Source of the DNA: Rhizobiaceae bacterium
Lineage (GTDB): Bacteria > Pseudomonadota > Alphaproteobacteria > Rhizobiales > Rhizobiaceae
NCBI GenBank assembly: GCA_025698895.1
Contig: JAILWO010000001.1
Coordinates: 248,001 to 312,000, forward strand
Direction: 5' to 3'
DNA length: 64,000 bases
In this document: one piece after another, positions 33,962-42,910 of the stretch
Position numbering within the stretch: the stretch's first letter is position 1
How the letters are laid out: every line of letters begins with the position of its first letter
The notes under the pieces: generated by a model
What the model was told of the DNA's origin: nothing
Database searches by the model: none
The model's input: the letters and a program-made list of their open reading frames with translations, nothing else
Translations under genes and position numbers: made by a program

Positions 33962-34216
33962 ATGGCCTGGATTGTCGTCCGCTCCTTTCTGTTCGGCCTC
34001 CTCGGCCTCGTCTTGCTGCCGGTGGCGACCTTCGCACTCGTCCTGTTTCTCGGCTACACGTTCGATCCGCGCTGCGGCACGGCCGGCGATTCAGGCGGCT
34101 GCGAGATGGGCGCGGCATCGCTGGGCTTCGCCGCCGTGCTGCCGGGATTCTTGATCGGCTTCGGCCTGTCGCTTTGGCGGGGGCTCTCGAAGGCGCGGCC
34201 GCCGGCGGCTGGCTAG
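33962..34216 (+). CDS. Small membrane protein of unknown function
   Basis: Protein of 84 residues with two strongly hydrophobic segments (FLFGLLGLVLLPVATFALVL and GFAAVLPGFLIGFGLSL) flanking a short loop that has two cysteines (DPRCGTAGDSGGCEMG). GGGAGGA lies six bases before the ATG, which supports translation. No family was recognised. It sits between the lysR remnant and the converging xdhC gene. Confidence 0.65.
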   Translation: MAWIVVRSFLFGLLGLVLLPVATFALVLFLGYTFDPRCGTAGDSGGCEMGAASLGFAAVLPGFLIGFGLSLWRGLSKARPPAAG

Positions 34217-34272
34217 ACCTTCTTGGGGAGCAACCAGGTACTGACCCGGCGTTCGCCACGAACCGGCTGGCG

Positions 34273-35076
34273 TCAACCAGACAGCGCCGCCATGATCTCG
34301 GCCGCCGCCATCGCGGCGATCACGGCCGGGCGCTTGTCGCGGACCGTCTCACCGCCAATCGGAGTGACGACGCGCGCCGCATCCGCTTCGCTCCCCCCGG
34401 CTTCCTTCAGGTACCAGTTCCTGAAGGTCGCCTTCTTGGTCCTTGACCCGATCATGCCGACATAGGCCGCGTCGCGCCGCTTCAGCGCCTCGGCCACGAT
34501 GAGGAAATCGAGCGCGTGATCATGGGTCAGGACCACGAAGGCCGAGCCCGGCGGCGCCGTGCGCACGAACTCCTCCGGCACTGCGGCGAGATGCGCCGCC
34601 ACGTCCCGCGGCATGCCCGAAAGCGCTTCGGGGCGCGTGTCGATGACCGCCGCCTTCACCGGCAGCAGCGCGAGCGCTTCCGCCAGGGCGCGGCCGACAT
34701 GCCCTCCGCCGAACAGAAGGACATGCGGCTCGCTCTCCTCCTCCGCCTCGACGCGGCGAGGGATTGCGTTGCGCAAGGCTTCGTCGACCAGCGCGATATC
34801 CACCTTCACCCTGCCGCCACAGCACTGGCCGATCTCGGGACCGAGCGGAATGTCGAGCAGGTCGGTCGCGACTTTGCCGCCGATCATCTCGCGCGCCCGC
34901 TCGATCGCCATGAATTCGAGCCGGCCGCCGCCGATCGTGCCGAAGGTCGCGTCCGGCGAGACCAGCATCCAGGCTGCTGTCTCGCGCGGCGTCGAACCTC
35001 GCGCCTCGCTGATCTCGACCAGCGCGAGCGACGGCGCGGCGTCGAGAAGGGCTCTCAGCTCGCTCATCCTGCTCAT
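34273..35076 (-). CDS. xdhC: Xanthine dehydrogenase accessory protein XdhC
   Basis: Protein of 267 residues that binds, sulfurates and inserts the molybdenum cofactor into xanthine dehydrogenase. The N-terminal domain has EARGSTPRETAAWMLVSP, TIGGGRLEF and GPEIGQCCGGRVKV. The C-terminal Rossmann domain has VLLFGGGHVGRALAEAL, LTHDHALDFLI and YVGMIGSRTKKATF. It lies 32 bases after xdhB on the same strand, completing an xdhABC operon. Start at 35076, with an ATG three codons later as alternative. Confidence 0.93.
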   Translation of the reverse strand: MSRMSELRALLDAAPSLALVEISEARGSTPRETAAWMLVSPDATFGTIGGGRLEFMAIERAREMIGGKVATDLLDIPLGPEIGQCCGGRVKVDIALVDEALRNAIPRRVEAEEESEPHVLLFGGGHVGRALAEALALLPVKAAVIDTRPEALSGMPRDVAAHLAAVPEEFVRTAPPGSAFVVLTHDHALDFLIVAEALKRRDAAYVGMIGSRTKKATFRNWYLKEAGGSEADAARVVTPIGGETVRDKRPAVIAAMAAAEIMAALSG

Positions 35077-35108
35077 GCCGGAACGATAGCGTCGCGCATG
35101 GCCCGGCG

Positions 35109-37451
35109 CTACGCCCCCGACGCCCGCCTCACGCGCTCGACCGCCATCAGCACGCGTTCGGGCGTGGCGGGGGTGTCGAGGCGCGGACAGATCTTATGGT
35201 TGCCGACGCTCGCCACCGCGTCCGACAAAGCGTGCAGGACCGAGATCGCCAGCATGAAGGGCGGTTCGCCCACGGCCTTGGAGCGGTGCACGGCCGGCTC
35301 CGCATTCTCGGCCCAGTCGGCCAGCGTGACGTTGAAGATTTTCGGACGGTCGGAGGCGAGCGGGATCTTGTAGGTCGACGGGGCGTGCGTCCTCAGCCGG
35401 CCCCTGTCGTCCCAGACCAGCTCCTCCGTCGTGAGCCAGCCCATGCCCTGGATGAAGCCGCCCTCGATCTGGCCGAGATCGATCGCCCGGTTCAGCGAGC
35501 GGCCGGTCTCGTGCAGAATGTCGGTGCGTTCGACGACATACTCTCCCGTCAGCGTGTCGATCGACACTTCCGAACAGGCCGCGCCATAGGCGAAATAGTA
35601 GAAGGGATGGCCCTCGCCCTTGTCGCGGTCCCAGCGGATCTTCGGCGTCTTGTAGAAGCCCGCGGCCGAAAGCTGCACGCGCGCCATGTAGGCCTGCTTG
35701 ACGAGGTCGGCGAAGGCGACCTCCTGATTGCCGATCCTGACCCGGTTGGGCAGGAAGACGATCTGCTCCTTCGGCAAGCCATATCTGTCGGCCGCGAAGT
35801 CGCACAGGCGATCCCTGATCTGTCGTGCGGCGTCACGGGCGGCCATGCCGTTGAGGTCGGTACCGGAGGATGCGGCGGTGGCGGATGTGTTGGGCACCTT
35901 GCCGGTGGTGGTGGCGGTGATCTTCACCTGGTCGGCGTCGATCTGGAATTCCTCGGCCACGATCTGGGCGACCTTGACGTAGAGCCCCTGCCCCATCTCG
36001 GTGCCGCCATGATTGAGGTGGACCGAGCCGTCGGTATAGACGTGGACCAGCGCACCGGCCTGGTTGAAATGCGTGGCCGTGAACGAGATCCCGAACTTCA
36101 CCGGCGTCAGCGCGATGCCCCGCTTGACGATTTCCGACGTCGCGTTGAAGGCGGCGATCTCGCGGCGCCTGTCGGCGTAGCCGCTCGAGGCTTCCAGTTC
36201 GGCCACCACGCGGTGCACGACATTGTCCTCGACGCGCTGGTGGTAGGGCGTCACGTCGCGCTCGCCCACGCCGTAGAAGTTCTTCTTGCGCACATCGAGC
36301 GGATCGAGACCGGTCGCGAAGGCCACTTCCTCGATGACGCGCTCGCAGCCGAGCATGCCTTGCGGCCCGCCGAAGCCTCGAAAGGCCGTGTTGGAAACCG
36401 TGTTCGTGTAGAGCGGCGCCGACTTCGCCATCACCGCCGGCCAGTAATAGGCGTTGTCGCAGTGGAACAGCGCCCGGTCCGTCACCGGGCCCGAAAGATC
36501 GGACGAGAAGCCGCAGCGCGCGGCATAATGGAAGTCGACGCCGAGAATGTTGCCCTCGTCGTCGAAGCCGACCTCGTAGTCCACCACGAAATCATGCCGC
36601 TTGCCGGTGGCGGTCATGTCGTCGTCGCGGTCGGGCCTGATCTTCACCGCGCGGCCCAGCCTCTTGGCCGCAACCGCCGCGATCACGGCGAACTGGTTGC
36701 CCTGCGTTTCCTTGCCGCCGAAACCGCCGCCCATCCGCCGCACCTCTACGGTCACGGCATGGGAGGGAACGCCCAGCACATGTGCCACCATGTGCTGCAC
36801 TTCCGACGGATGCTGGGTCGAGGAATACACGGTCACGTCCATGTCCTCGCCGGGCACCGCCATGGCGATATGCCCCTCGAGGTAGAAATGATCCTGGCCG
36901 CCGATCGACATTGATCCCTTCAGCCGGCGCGGCGCGCCCGCGATCGCTTCCGCCGCGTCGCCGCGCGCCAGCGTCAGGGGCGGCGTAACCTGGCGGGCCG
37001 ACCTTCGGTCGAGTTCGGCGATGTCGGTCACGAATGGCTTTTCGGCATATTCGATTCTCGCCAGCCGGCAGGCGCGACGGGCCTGCTCGCGCGTCTCGGC
37101 GACGACGGCGAAGACCGGCTGGCCGTGAAACTGCACTAGCCCGTCGGCCAGCACCGGCTCGTCGTCGCGTGCGGTTGGCGAGATGTCGTTGGAAGCCGGC
37201 ATGTCCTTCGCTGTCAGGACGAGCCGCACGCCGGGCGCGGCCTCCACGGCCGAAAGGTCCATCGCCGTGATCGCGCCATGCGCCACCTCCGACAGGCCAA
37301 GATAGGCGTGCAGCAGTCCCGCCGGTTCCGGCATGTCGTCGATATAGACCGCCTGCCCGATGACGTGCTTGTGCGCGCTGTCGTGGCGCGCGTCGCTGTT
37401 AACGCCGCCCGCGATCTTCTCCGCCTTGAGGTCGGGGACGTGCGCCGTCAT
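35109..37451 (-). CDS. xdhB: Xanthine dehydrogenase molybdenum-binding subunit XdhB
   Basis: Protein of 780 residues, the usual length. It carries the molybdopterin-binding motif RMGGGFGGKETQ, the substrate-channel region and the catalytic glutamate within KAVGEPPFML near the C-terminus. Segments AFRGFGGPQGML and NHGGTEMGQGLY are also typical. It oxidises hypoxanthine and xanthine to urate. The ATG at 37451 overlaps the xdhA stop by four bases; the longer frame upstream is only the antisense-like continuation within xdhA. Confidence 0.95.
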   Translation of the reverse strand: MTAHVPDLKAEKIAGGVNSDARHDSAHKHVIGQAVYIDDMPEPAGLLHAYLGLSEVAHGAITAMDLSAVEAAPGVRLVLTAKDMPASNDISPTARDDEPVLADGLVQFHGQPVFAVVAETREQARRACRLARIEYAEKPFVTDIAELDRRSARQVTPPLTLARGDAAEAIAGAPRRLKGSMSIGGQDHFYLEGHIAMAVPGEDMDVTVYSSTQHPSEVQHMVAHVLGVPSHAVTVEVRRMGGGFGGKETQGNQFAVIAAVAAKRLGRAVKIRPDRDDDMTATGKRHDFVVDYEVGFDDEGNILGVDFHYAARCGFSSDLSGPVTDRALFHCDNAYYWPAVMAKSAPLYTNTVSNTAFRGFGGPQGMLGCERVIEEVAFATGLDPLDVRKKNFYGVGERDVTPYHQRVEDNVVHRVVAELEASSGYADRRREIAAFNATSEIVKRGIALTPVKFGISFTATHFNQAGALVHVYTDGSVHLNHGGTEMGQGLYVKVAQIVAEEFQIDADQVKITATTTGKVPNTSATAASSGTDLNGMAARDAARQIRDRLCDFAADRYGLPKEQIVFLPNRVRIGNQEVAFADLVKQAYMARVQLSAAGFYKTPKIRWDRDKGEGHPFYYFAYGAACSEVSIDTLTGEYVVERTDILHETGRSLNRAIDLGQIEGGFIQGMGWLTTEELVWDDRGRLRTHAPSTYKIPLASDRPKIFNVTLADWAENAEPAVHRSKAVGEPPFMLAISVLHALSDAVASVGNHKICPRLDTPATPERVLMAVERVRRASGA

Positions 37452-38923
37452 GCCGCCCGCTCCCTGCCGACCGTCACAGGTCCCGCCATTCCGCTCGTCT
37501 CGAGGAAGAACCGAAGCAGGAGGTTCCGCGACGCCGTCATGCGGTAATCGGCGCTGGCCCGCATGTCGCTCAGCGGCGTGAAGTCCTCGCCGTAACGTTC
37601 CATCGCCGCCTCGACCGTCGCGCGCGTCCACTCCTGCCCGGTGAGCGCGGCTTCGACTGCTTTCGCACGCTTCGGCACGCCGGCCATGCCGCCATAGGCG
37701 ATGCGGATCGAAGCCACCCTGCCCGCGCCGTCAAGGCGAAGATGAAACGCGCCCAGCGTCGCGGTTATGTCCTCGTCACGCCGCTTGGTCACCTTGTGGG
37801 CGGCGAAATGCGCGTCCCCGGCCGGCAGCGGCACCTCGATCCGCTCGACGAATTCGCCCGGACGCCGGTCCTGCCGGCCATAGTCGAGGAAGAAGTCTTC
37901 CAGCGGGATCGAGCGACGCGCGGCGCCCTTTCTCAGGTGGAGCGATGCGCCGAGCGCGATCAGCGCCGGCGGCATGTCGCCGATCGGCGAGCCGTTGGCG
38001 ATGTTGCCGCCGATCGTGCCCATGTTGCGCACCTGGTCGCCGCCGATCCTGTCGATCAGCCGGCCCAGCGCCGGAATGCGGTCGTTCAGCGCCTCGAACG
38101 CCTCGGTGTAGGAGACGCCGGCGCCGATCGAGAGCGTGCCGTTCTCGATCCAGACCCCACGCAACTCCTCCAGATGCCCGACGAACACCACGGGCGCGAT
38201 GTCGCGCATGAACTTCGTCACCCACAGCCCGACATCGGTCGCCCCGGCGACAATGGTCGCGTCCGGTTCGGCCTCGAGCACGGCGGCGAGGTCGTCGACA
38301 TGCGCCGGCAATATGAAACGCTGGCTGCCCTGCCCGACCTCCACGCGCGCACCGTCGCGCCATGCCGTCAGCCGCTCGGTCGTCGCCGCGCGTTCCACCG
38401 CCAGTGGGTCGGCCGCGGCGTCGCCATAGGACGAGATCGCCTTCGCCGCCTTCACGATGGCGTCGTAGCCGGTGCAGCGGCACAGATTGCCCTGCAGCGC
38501 CTTTTCGATCGCCGCCTCGCCTGGCCGGGGCGAGCGCATCCACAGCGCGTAGAGCGACATGACGAAGCCCGGGGTGCAGAAGCCGCATTGCGAACCGTGG
38601 AAGTCCACCATCGCCTGCTGCACCGGATGCAGTCCGCCCCCGGTTCCCCTCAGGTGCTCCACCGTCACCACATGGCATCCGTCGAGCGAGCCGACGAAGC
38701 GGATGCAGGCATTGACCCCCTCGTAGCGCAGTTCGTCCCCCGCCAGGCGCCCGACGAGCACCGTGCAGGCGCCGCAGTCACCCTCCGCGCAGCCTTCCTT
38801 GGTTCCTTTCAGCGAACGCCGCAGCCGAAGAAAATCGAGCAGCGTTTCGTCGGGCCGGACATCGGCGACTTTGACTGTCTCGTCGTTCAGCAGGAAGCGG
38901 ATACGGTCGCGCGTGGCCACCAT
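37448..38923 (-). CDS. xdhA: Xanthine dehydrogenase FeS/FAD subunit XdhA
   Basis: Protein of 491 residues. The N-terminal plant-type ferredoxin cluster is EGCAEGDCGACTVL with the further NACI cysteine. A second 2Fe-2S domain has HGSQCGFCTPGFVMSL and GNLCRCTGYDAI. The FAD-binding domain follows (IVAGATDVGLWVTK, MGTIGGNIANGSPIGDMPP). It hands electrons from the molybdenum site to NAD. The ATG at 38923 shares one base with the uraH stop (TGATG), so uraH-xdhA-xdhB-xdhC are one operon. Confidence 0.95.
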   Translation of the reverse strand: MVATRDRIRFLLNDETVKVADVRPDETLLDFLRLRRSLKGTKEGCAEGDCGACTVLVGRLAGDELRYEGVNACIRFVGSLDGCHVVTVEHLRGTGGGLHPVQQAMVDFHGSQCGFCTPGFVMSLYALWMRSPRPGEAAIEKALQGNLCRCTGYDAIVKAAKAISSYGDAAADPLAVERAATTERLTAWRDGARVEVGQGSQRFILPAHVDDLAAVLEAEPDATIVAGATDVGLWVTKFMRDIAPVVFVGHLEELRGVWIENGTLSIGAGVSYTEAFEALNDRIPALGRLIDRIGGDQVRNMGTIGGNIANGSPIGDMPPALIALGASLHLRKGAARRSIPLEDFFLDYGRQDRRPGEFVERIEVPLPAGDAHFAAHKVTKRRDEDITATLGAFHLRLDGAGRVASIRIAYGGMAGVPKRAKAVEAALTGQEWTRATVEAAMERYGEDFTPLSDMRASADYRMTASRNLLLRFFLETSGMAGPVTVGRERAA

Positions 38924-39288
38924 CAGCTCCCCCGATACGTCGAATAGCCGAAGGGTGAGAGCAGCAGCGGCACGTGATAATGCGCCTGCTGCGCCATGCC
39001 GAAGCGGATCGGGATCTGGTCGAGGAAGAGCGGATCGGGCAGGTCGGCGCCCCCGGCCTTCAGGTAATCGCCCGCGAAGAAGACCAGTTCGTACTGTCCC
39101 GTCTGGAATGCCTCCCCCTCCAGCAGCGGCGCGTCGCACCGGCCGTCGGAATTCGTCACCGCTTCGGCGGTCTTGCGATGCGAATTGCCGCTGACGCGGT
39201 AGAGCACGATCTTCAGCCCGGCCGCGGGCCTGCCTTTCGCCGTGTCCAGAACGTGGGTCGTGAGCCGTCCGCCGGCTGCCTGCGTCAT
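38923..39288 (-). CDS. uraH: 5-hydroxyisourate hydrolase (transthyretin-like)
   Basis: Protein of 121 residues. The diagnostic motifs are [14 protein letters not shown] at the N-terminus, the histidine in [15 protein letters not shown], and the terminal YRGS tetrapeptide of the hydroxyisourate hydrolase family. It converts the unstable product of urate hydroxylase to OHCU. It is the first gene of the uraH-xdhABC operon and is divergent from the puuE-uraD fusion gene, with 147 bases between them holding both promoters. Confidence 0.95.
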   Translation of the reverse strand: MTQAAGGRLTTHVLDTAKGRPAAGLKIVLYRVSGNSHRKTAEAVTNSDGRCDAPLLEGEAFQTGQYELVFFAGDYLKAGGADLPDPLFLDQIPIRFGMAQQAHYHVPLLLSPFGYSTYRGS

Positions 39289-39435
39289 GTCCGTTCCCCT
39301 TGGTTCGCGCGAGACTATGCGACGGCGCGCGCCATGAAAACGGAGCGAGACGAAAACTCTTTCAAGTTTTGGCCAGGGAATGCGAGAAGGTGCTTTTGCT
39401 AGTCTCGAACCAATGACGGCCGACAGGCCGCGCCA

Positions 39436-40902
39436 ATGGGAAAAGCCGCAGCCCCTATGAACCCACCCCGCTATCCCCGCGATATGCGCGGCTACGGCCG
39501 CCACAGGCCTCACGCCGACTGGCCGGGCGGCGCGGCGGTCTGCGTGCAGTTCGTCGTCAATTACGAGGAAGGCGGCGAGAACTGCGTCCTGCATGGCGAC
39601 GCGGCCTCGGAAGCCTTCTTGTCCGAGATCGTCGGCGCCCAGCCCTGGCCCGGCAAGCGCCACTGGAACATGGAGTCGATCTACGACTATGGCGCGCGGG
39701 CCGGCTTCTGGCGTCTGCACCGCATGTTCACGCAGGCCGGCATTCCCGTTACCGTCTACGGCGTGGCATCCGCGCTGGCGCGTTCGCCGGATCAGGTCGC
39801 GGCCATGAAGGAAGCCGGCTGGGAGATCGCCTCGCACGGACTGAAATGGATCGACTATCGCGATCATGACGAAGCGACCGAGCGCGCCGATCTGGCCGAA
39901 GCGATCCGGCTTCATGCCGAGGTGGTTGGGGAGCGGCCGCGCGGGCTTTATCTCGGTCGCACCTCCGCCCATTCGGTGCGGCTTGCCGCGGCCGAGGGCG
40001 GCTTCGACTGGATCTCCGACACCTATGACGACGATCTGCCCTACTGGCTCGACCATGACGGGCACGGGAATCCGATCGCCCCGCAACTCGTCATCCCCTA
40101 TACGCTCGACGCCAACGACATGCGCTTCGCCACCGCGCAGGGTTTCAATTGCGGCGACCAGTTCTTCGCCTATCTCAAGGACGCCTTCGACACGCTGCTG
40201 GCCGAGGGGGACGGCGGCGGCGCGGCGATGATGAGCATCGGCCTTCACTGCCGCCTGATCGGTCGGCCGGGCCGGGCCGCCGCCCTTAGGCGGTTCATCG
40301 ACTACGTGAAGGGCCACGGGGACCGGGCCTGGATCGCGACACGAGGCGAGATCGCCGCGCACTGGCGCGCGCGCCACCCCTACGCGCCGCACGGCCTGCG
40401 TCCTTCGCGCATGGATCGCGACGATTTCGTCGCCCGCTTCGGCTCGATATTCGAGCATTCGCCGTGGATCGCCGAACGCGCATACATGCTCGAACTCGGC
40501 GCGGCGCACGACAGCGCCGAAGGGCTGCACAATGCGCTGGCGCGTGTGTTTCGTTCCGCCACCACGGACGAACGGCTCGGCGTGCTTCGCGCCCATCCCG
40601 ATCTCGCCGGCAAGTTGGCGCAGGCCAGGCGGCTGACGGCCGAATCCACCGCCGAACAGGCTTCCGCCGGCCTCGACGCGCTGACCGACGCGGAACGGAC
40701 CCGCTTCACCGAACTCAACGCCGCCTATGTGGAGAAGTTCGGCTTCCCGTTCATCATCGCGGTCAAGGACAACACCAAGGCGAGCATCCTCGCCGCTTTC
40801 GAGCGCCGCATCGCCAACGACCGTGACGGGGAATTCACGACCGCCTGCCGGCAGGTCGAACGGATCGCGCAATTGCGCCTGAGAGACATTCTGCCTGCCT
40901 GA
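39436..40902 (+). CDS. Bifunctional allantoinase PuuE / OHCU decarboxylase UraD fusion
   Basis: Protein of 488 residues. Residues 1 to about 310 are the metal-independent, polysaccharide-deacetylase-fold allantoinase PuuE ([42 protein letters not shown]). The rest, about 160 residues, is OHCU decarboxylase UraD ([43 protein letters not shown]). Together they turn OHCU into allantoin and then allantoate, so an unstable intermediate need not leave the protein. A second ATG at 39457 is possible. The next gene, ureidoglycine aminohydrolase, starts eight bases after its stop. Confidence 0.94.
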   Translation: MGKAAAPMNPPRYPRDMRGYGRHRPHADWPGGAAVCVQFVVNYEEGGENCVLHGDAASEAFLSEIVGAQPWPGKRHWNMESIYDYGARAGFWRLHRMFTQAGIPVTVYGVASALARSPDQVAAMKEAGWEIASHGLKWIDYRDHDEATERADLAEAIRLHAEVVGERPRGLYLGRTSAHSVRLAAAEGGFDWISDTYDDDLPYWLDHDGHGNPIAPQLVIPYTLDANDMRFATAQGFNCGDQFFAYLKDAFDTLLAEGDGGGAAMMSIGLHCRLIGRPGRAAALRRFIDYVKGHGDRAWIATRGEIAAHWRARHPYAPHGLRPSRMDRDDFVARFGSIFEHSPWIAERAYMLELGAAHDSAEGLHNALARVFRSATTDERLGVLRAHPDLAGKLAQARRLTAESTAEQASAGLDALTDAERTRFTELNAAYVEKFGFPFIIAVKDNTKASILAAFERRIANDRDGEFTTACRQVERIAQLRLRDILPA

Positions 40903-40910
40903 GGGAGATG

Positions 40911-41744
40911 ATGGACACCCGCCGCTACCACGCCCCGCATGGCGGCCTGCCGCCGCAGACGCAGCTTCACACCGGTCGCGCCGTCTTCACCGACGCCTAT
41001 GCGGTGATCCCCAAAGGCGTGATGAGCGACATCGTCACCAGTTCGCTGCCTTTCTGGGAAAGCACGCGCGCCTGGATACTGGCCCGCCCGCTGTCGGGCT
41101 TCGCCGAGACCTTCTCGCAATACATCATGGAGGTCGCGCCCGGCGGCGGCAGCGACCGGCCCGAGCCGGAGGCGGATGCGGAGGGCGTGCTGTTCGTCAT
41201 GGAGGGCGAGATCGCCGCCACGCTCGACGGCGGGAAACACCTGCTCGCGCCCGGCGGTTACGCCTATCTGCCGCCGGCAAGCGGCTGGACACTCAGAAAC
41301 GAAGGCAGCGAGGTGGCCCGCTTCCACTGGATCCGAAAGCAGTACGATTTCGTGGAGGGGCTGGAGGCACCCGGCCCGCTGTTCCTCGATGAAGCGGACA
41401 TCGCGCCCTCGCCGATGCCCGACACCGACGGGCGTTGGGCAACGACCCGCTTCGTCGATCCGTCCGACCTGCGCCACGACATGCATGTCACCATCGTCAC
41501 CTTCGAGCCGGGCGGGCTTATCCCGTTCGAGGAGACGCATGTCATGGAACACGGCCTCTACGTGCTGGAGGGCAAGGCGGTCTACCGTCTCAACCGGGAC
41601 TGGGTCGAGGTCGAGGCGGGCGACTTCATGTGGCTGCGCGCCTTCTGCCCGCAGGCATGCTACGCTGGCGGCCCCGGTCGCTTCCGCTACCTGCTCTACA
41701 AGGACGTGAACCGGCATGCCAAACTGGGAATGCCGGGACGATGA
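40911..41744 (+). CDS. (S)-ureidoglycine aminohydrolase (bicupin)
   Basis: Protein of 277 residues with two cupin domains. The manganese-binding set of the family is visible in [19 protein letters not shown] (Glu, His, His) and the glutamine in CPQACYAGG. It releases ammonia from ureidoglycine to give ureidoglycolate. GAGGGAG lies before two adjacent ATGs, at 40908 and 40911; the second has better spacing. Its TGA overlaps the allA start (ATGA). Confidence 0.92.
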   Translation: MDTRRYHAPHGGLPPQTQLHTGRAVFTDAYAVIPKGVMSDIVTSSLPFWESTRAWILARPLSGFAETFSQYIMEVAPGGGSDRPEPEADAEGVLFVMEGEIAATLDGGKHLLAPGGYAYLPPASGWTLRNEGSEVARFHWIRKQYDFVEGLEAPGPLFLDEADIAPSPMPDTDGRWATTRFVDPSDLRHDMHVTIVTFEPGGLIPFEETHVMEHGLYVLEGKAVYRLNRDWVEVEAGDFMWLRAFCPQACYAGGPGRFRYLLYKDVNRHAKLGMPGR

Positions 41745-42244
41745 GACGAATAATCGCCGAACCCTTGACGCGCGAGGCCTTCGCCGAATTCGGCGATGTC
41801 ATCGACACGGACTGGCCCGACCATTTCCCGATCAATGGCGGCATGACCGAGCGCTATCATGATCTCGCCCGGGTCGAGGCCGAGGGGCCGAATGCGCGCG
41901 TCTTGATCTCGATCTTCCGCGGCAAGCCCTATGCCTTCCCGCTCGAGCTGGCTATGGTCGAGCGTCACCCGTTCGGCTCGCAGGCCTTCATGCCGCTCGA
42001 GGGCCGGCCCTTCCTCGTCGTCGTATGCCATGACGGACAGGATGGTCCGGGCGAACCGCATGCCTTCATGACCGCCCCCGGGCAAGGCGTGTCCTATCCG
42101 CGAAATTGCTGGCACGCGGTCCTCACCTGCATCGACGAGCCGCAGGATTTTCTCGTGGTGGATCGTGGCGGCGACGGTTCCAATCTCGAGGAGCACCATT
42201 TCGACGAGCCATTCCAGATTCACCTGCCGGGCATGACCTTGTGA
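41741..42244 (+). CDS. allA: Ureidoglycolate lyase
   Basis: Protein of 167 residues, the standard AllA length. Conserved segments are EFGDVIDTDWPDHFPINGG, ISIFRGKPYAFPLELAMVER, HPFGSQAFMPLEGRPFLVVV and GVSYPRNCWHAVL. It splits ureidoglycolate into glyoxylate and urea, ending the purine ring pathway. It is coupled to the aminohydrolase by ATGA and to the following deaminase by GTGA. Confidence 0.95.
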   Translation: MRRIIAEPLTREAFAEFGDVIDTDWPDHFPINGGMTERYHDLARVEAEGPNARVLISIFRGKPYAFPLELAMVERHPFGSQAFMPLEGRPFLVVVCHDGQDGPGEPHAFMTAPGQGVSYPRNCWHAVLTCIDEPQDFLVVDRGGDGSNLEEHHFDEPFQIHLPGMTL

Positions 42245-42835
42245 GGGATCCGGCGCTGCTCGACCGTCTGCTCGACGTGATCGAAAACGACATCGTTCCC
42301 GTGACGGAACGCGGCGTGGCCGCCGGGAACAAGCTCTTCGGCGCCGCGATCCTGAGAAAGTCCGACCACTCGCTGGTGCTGGCCGAAACCAACAACGAGA
42401 TCGAGAACCCGCTCTGGCACGGCGAGGTTCACGCGCTGAAGCGTTTCTACGAATTGCCGAAGACGTCCCGGCCCGACACCAGGGACTGCCTGTTTCTCGC
42501 CACCCACGAGCCCTGCTCGCTATGCCTGTCGGCCATCACCTGGACCGGCTTCGACAATTTCTGGTTCCTGTTTTCCCATGAGGATTCGCGCGACGCCTTC
42601 GCCATCCCGCACGACCTGCGCATCCTGAAGGAGGTCTTCCGGCTCGATCCCGGCGGCTACAATACCGACAACGCCTTCTGGACCGCCCGATCGATCCGGC
42701 GCGAGATCGACAGGCTGCCGGAACCGGAGCGCGCGCGCCTTTGCGGCCAGGGCCGACGCGATCGCCGCGCGCTACGACCGGCTTTCGGCCGCCTACCAGG
42801 CCGGCAAGGGCGGCAACGACATTCCGCTGAACTGA
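42241..42835 (+). CDS. Nucleoside/base deaminase with an apparent frameshift near its C-terminus
   Basis: The GTG at 42241 overlaps the allA stop (GTGA). The CMP/dCMP-type zinc site is intact: HGEVHALKRF and EPCSLCLSAI. After residue 165 the frame leaves the expected tail. Removing one C at about 42740, within the run GCGCGCGCCTTT, restores a plausible ending (FAARADAIAARYDRLSAAYQ, then GKGGNDIPLN) that stops at 42833-42835. Without that change the frame runs on as basic, low-complexity residues to 43074, well into the next gene. The catalytic core is complete, so some activity may remain. A purine-related substrate is likely from context; this could also be a sequencing error. Confidence 0.8.
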
Positions 42836-42910
42836 TAGGCTTCGTCTGCGTGCCGGGCTTGATCCGCGCCGTGCCCTTGTGCCTCATGCGCCCGCACAGC
42901 GAGGACACGC

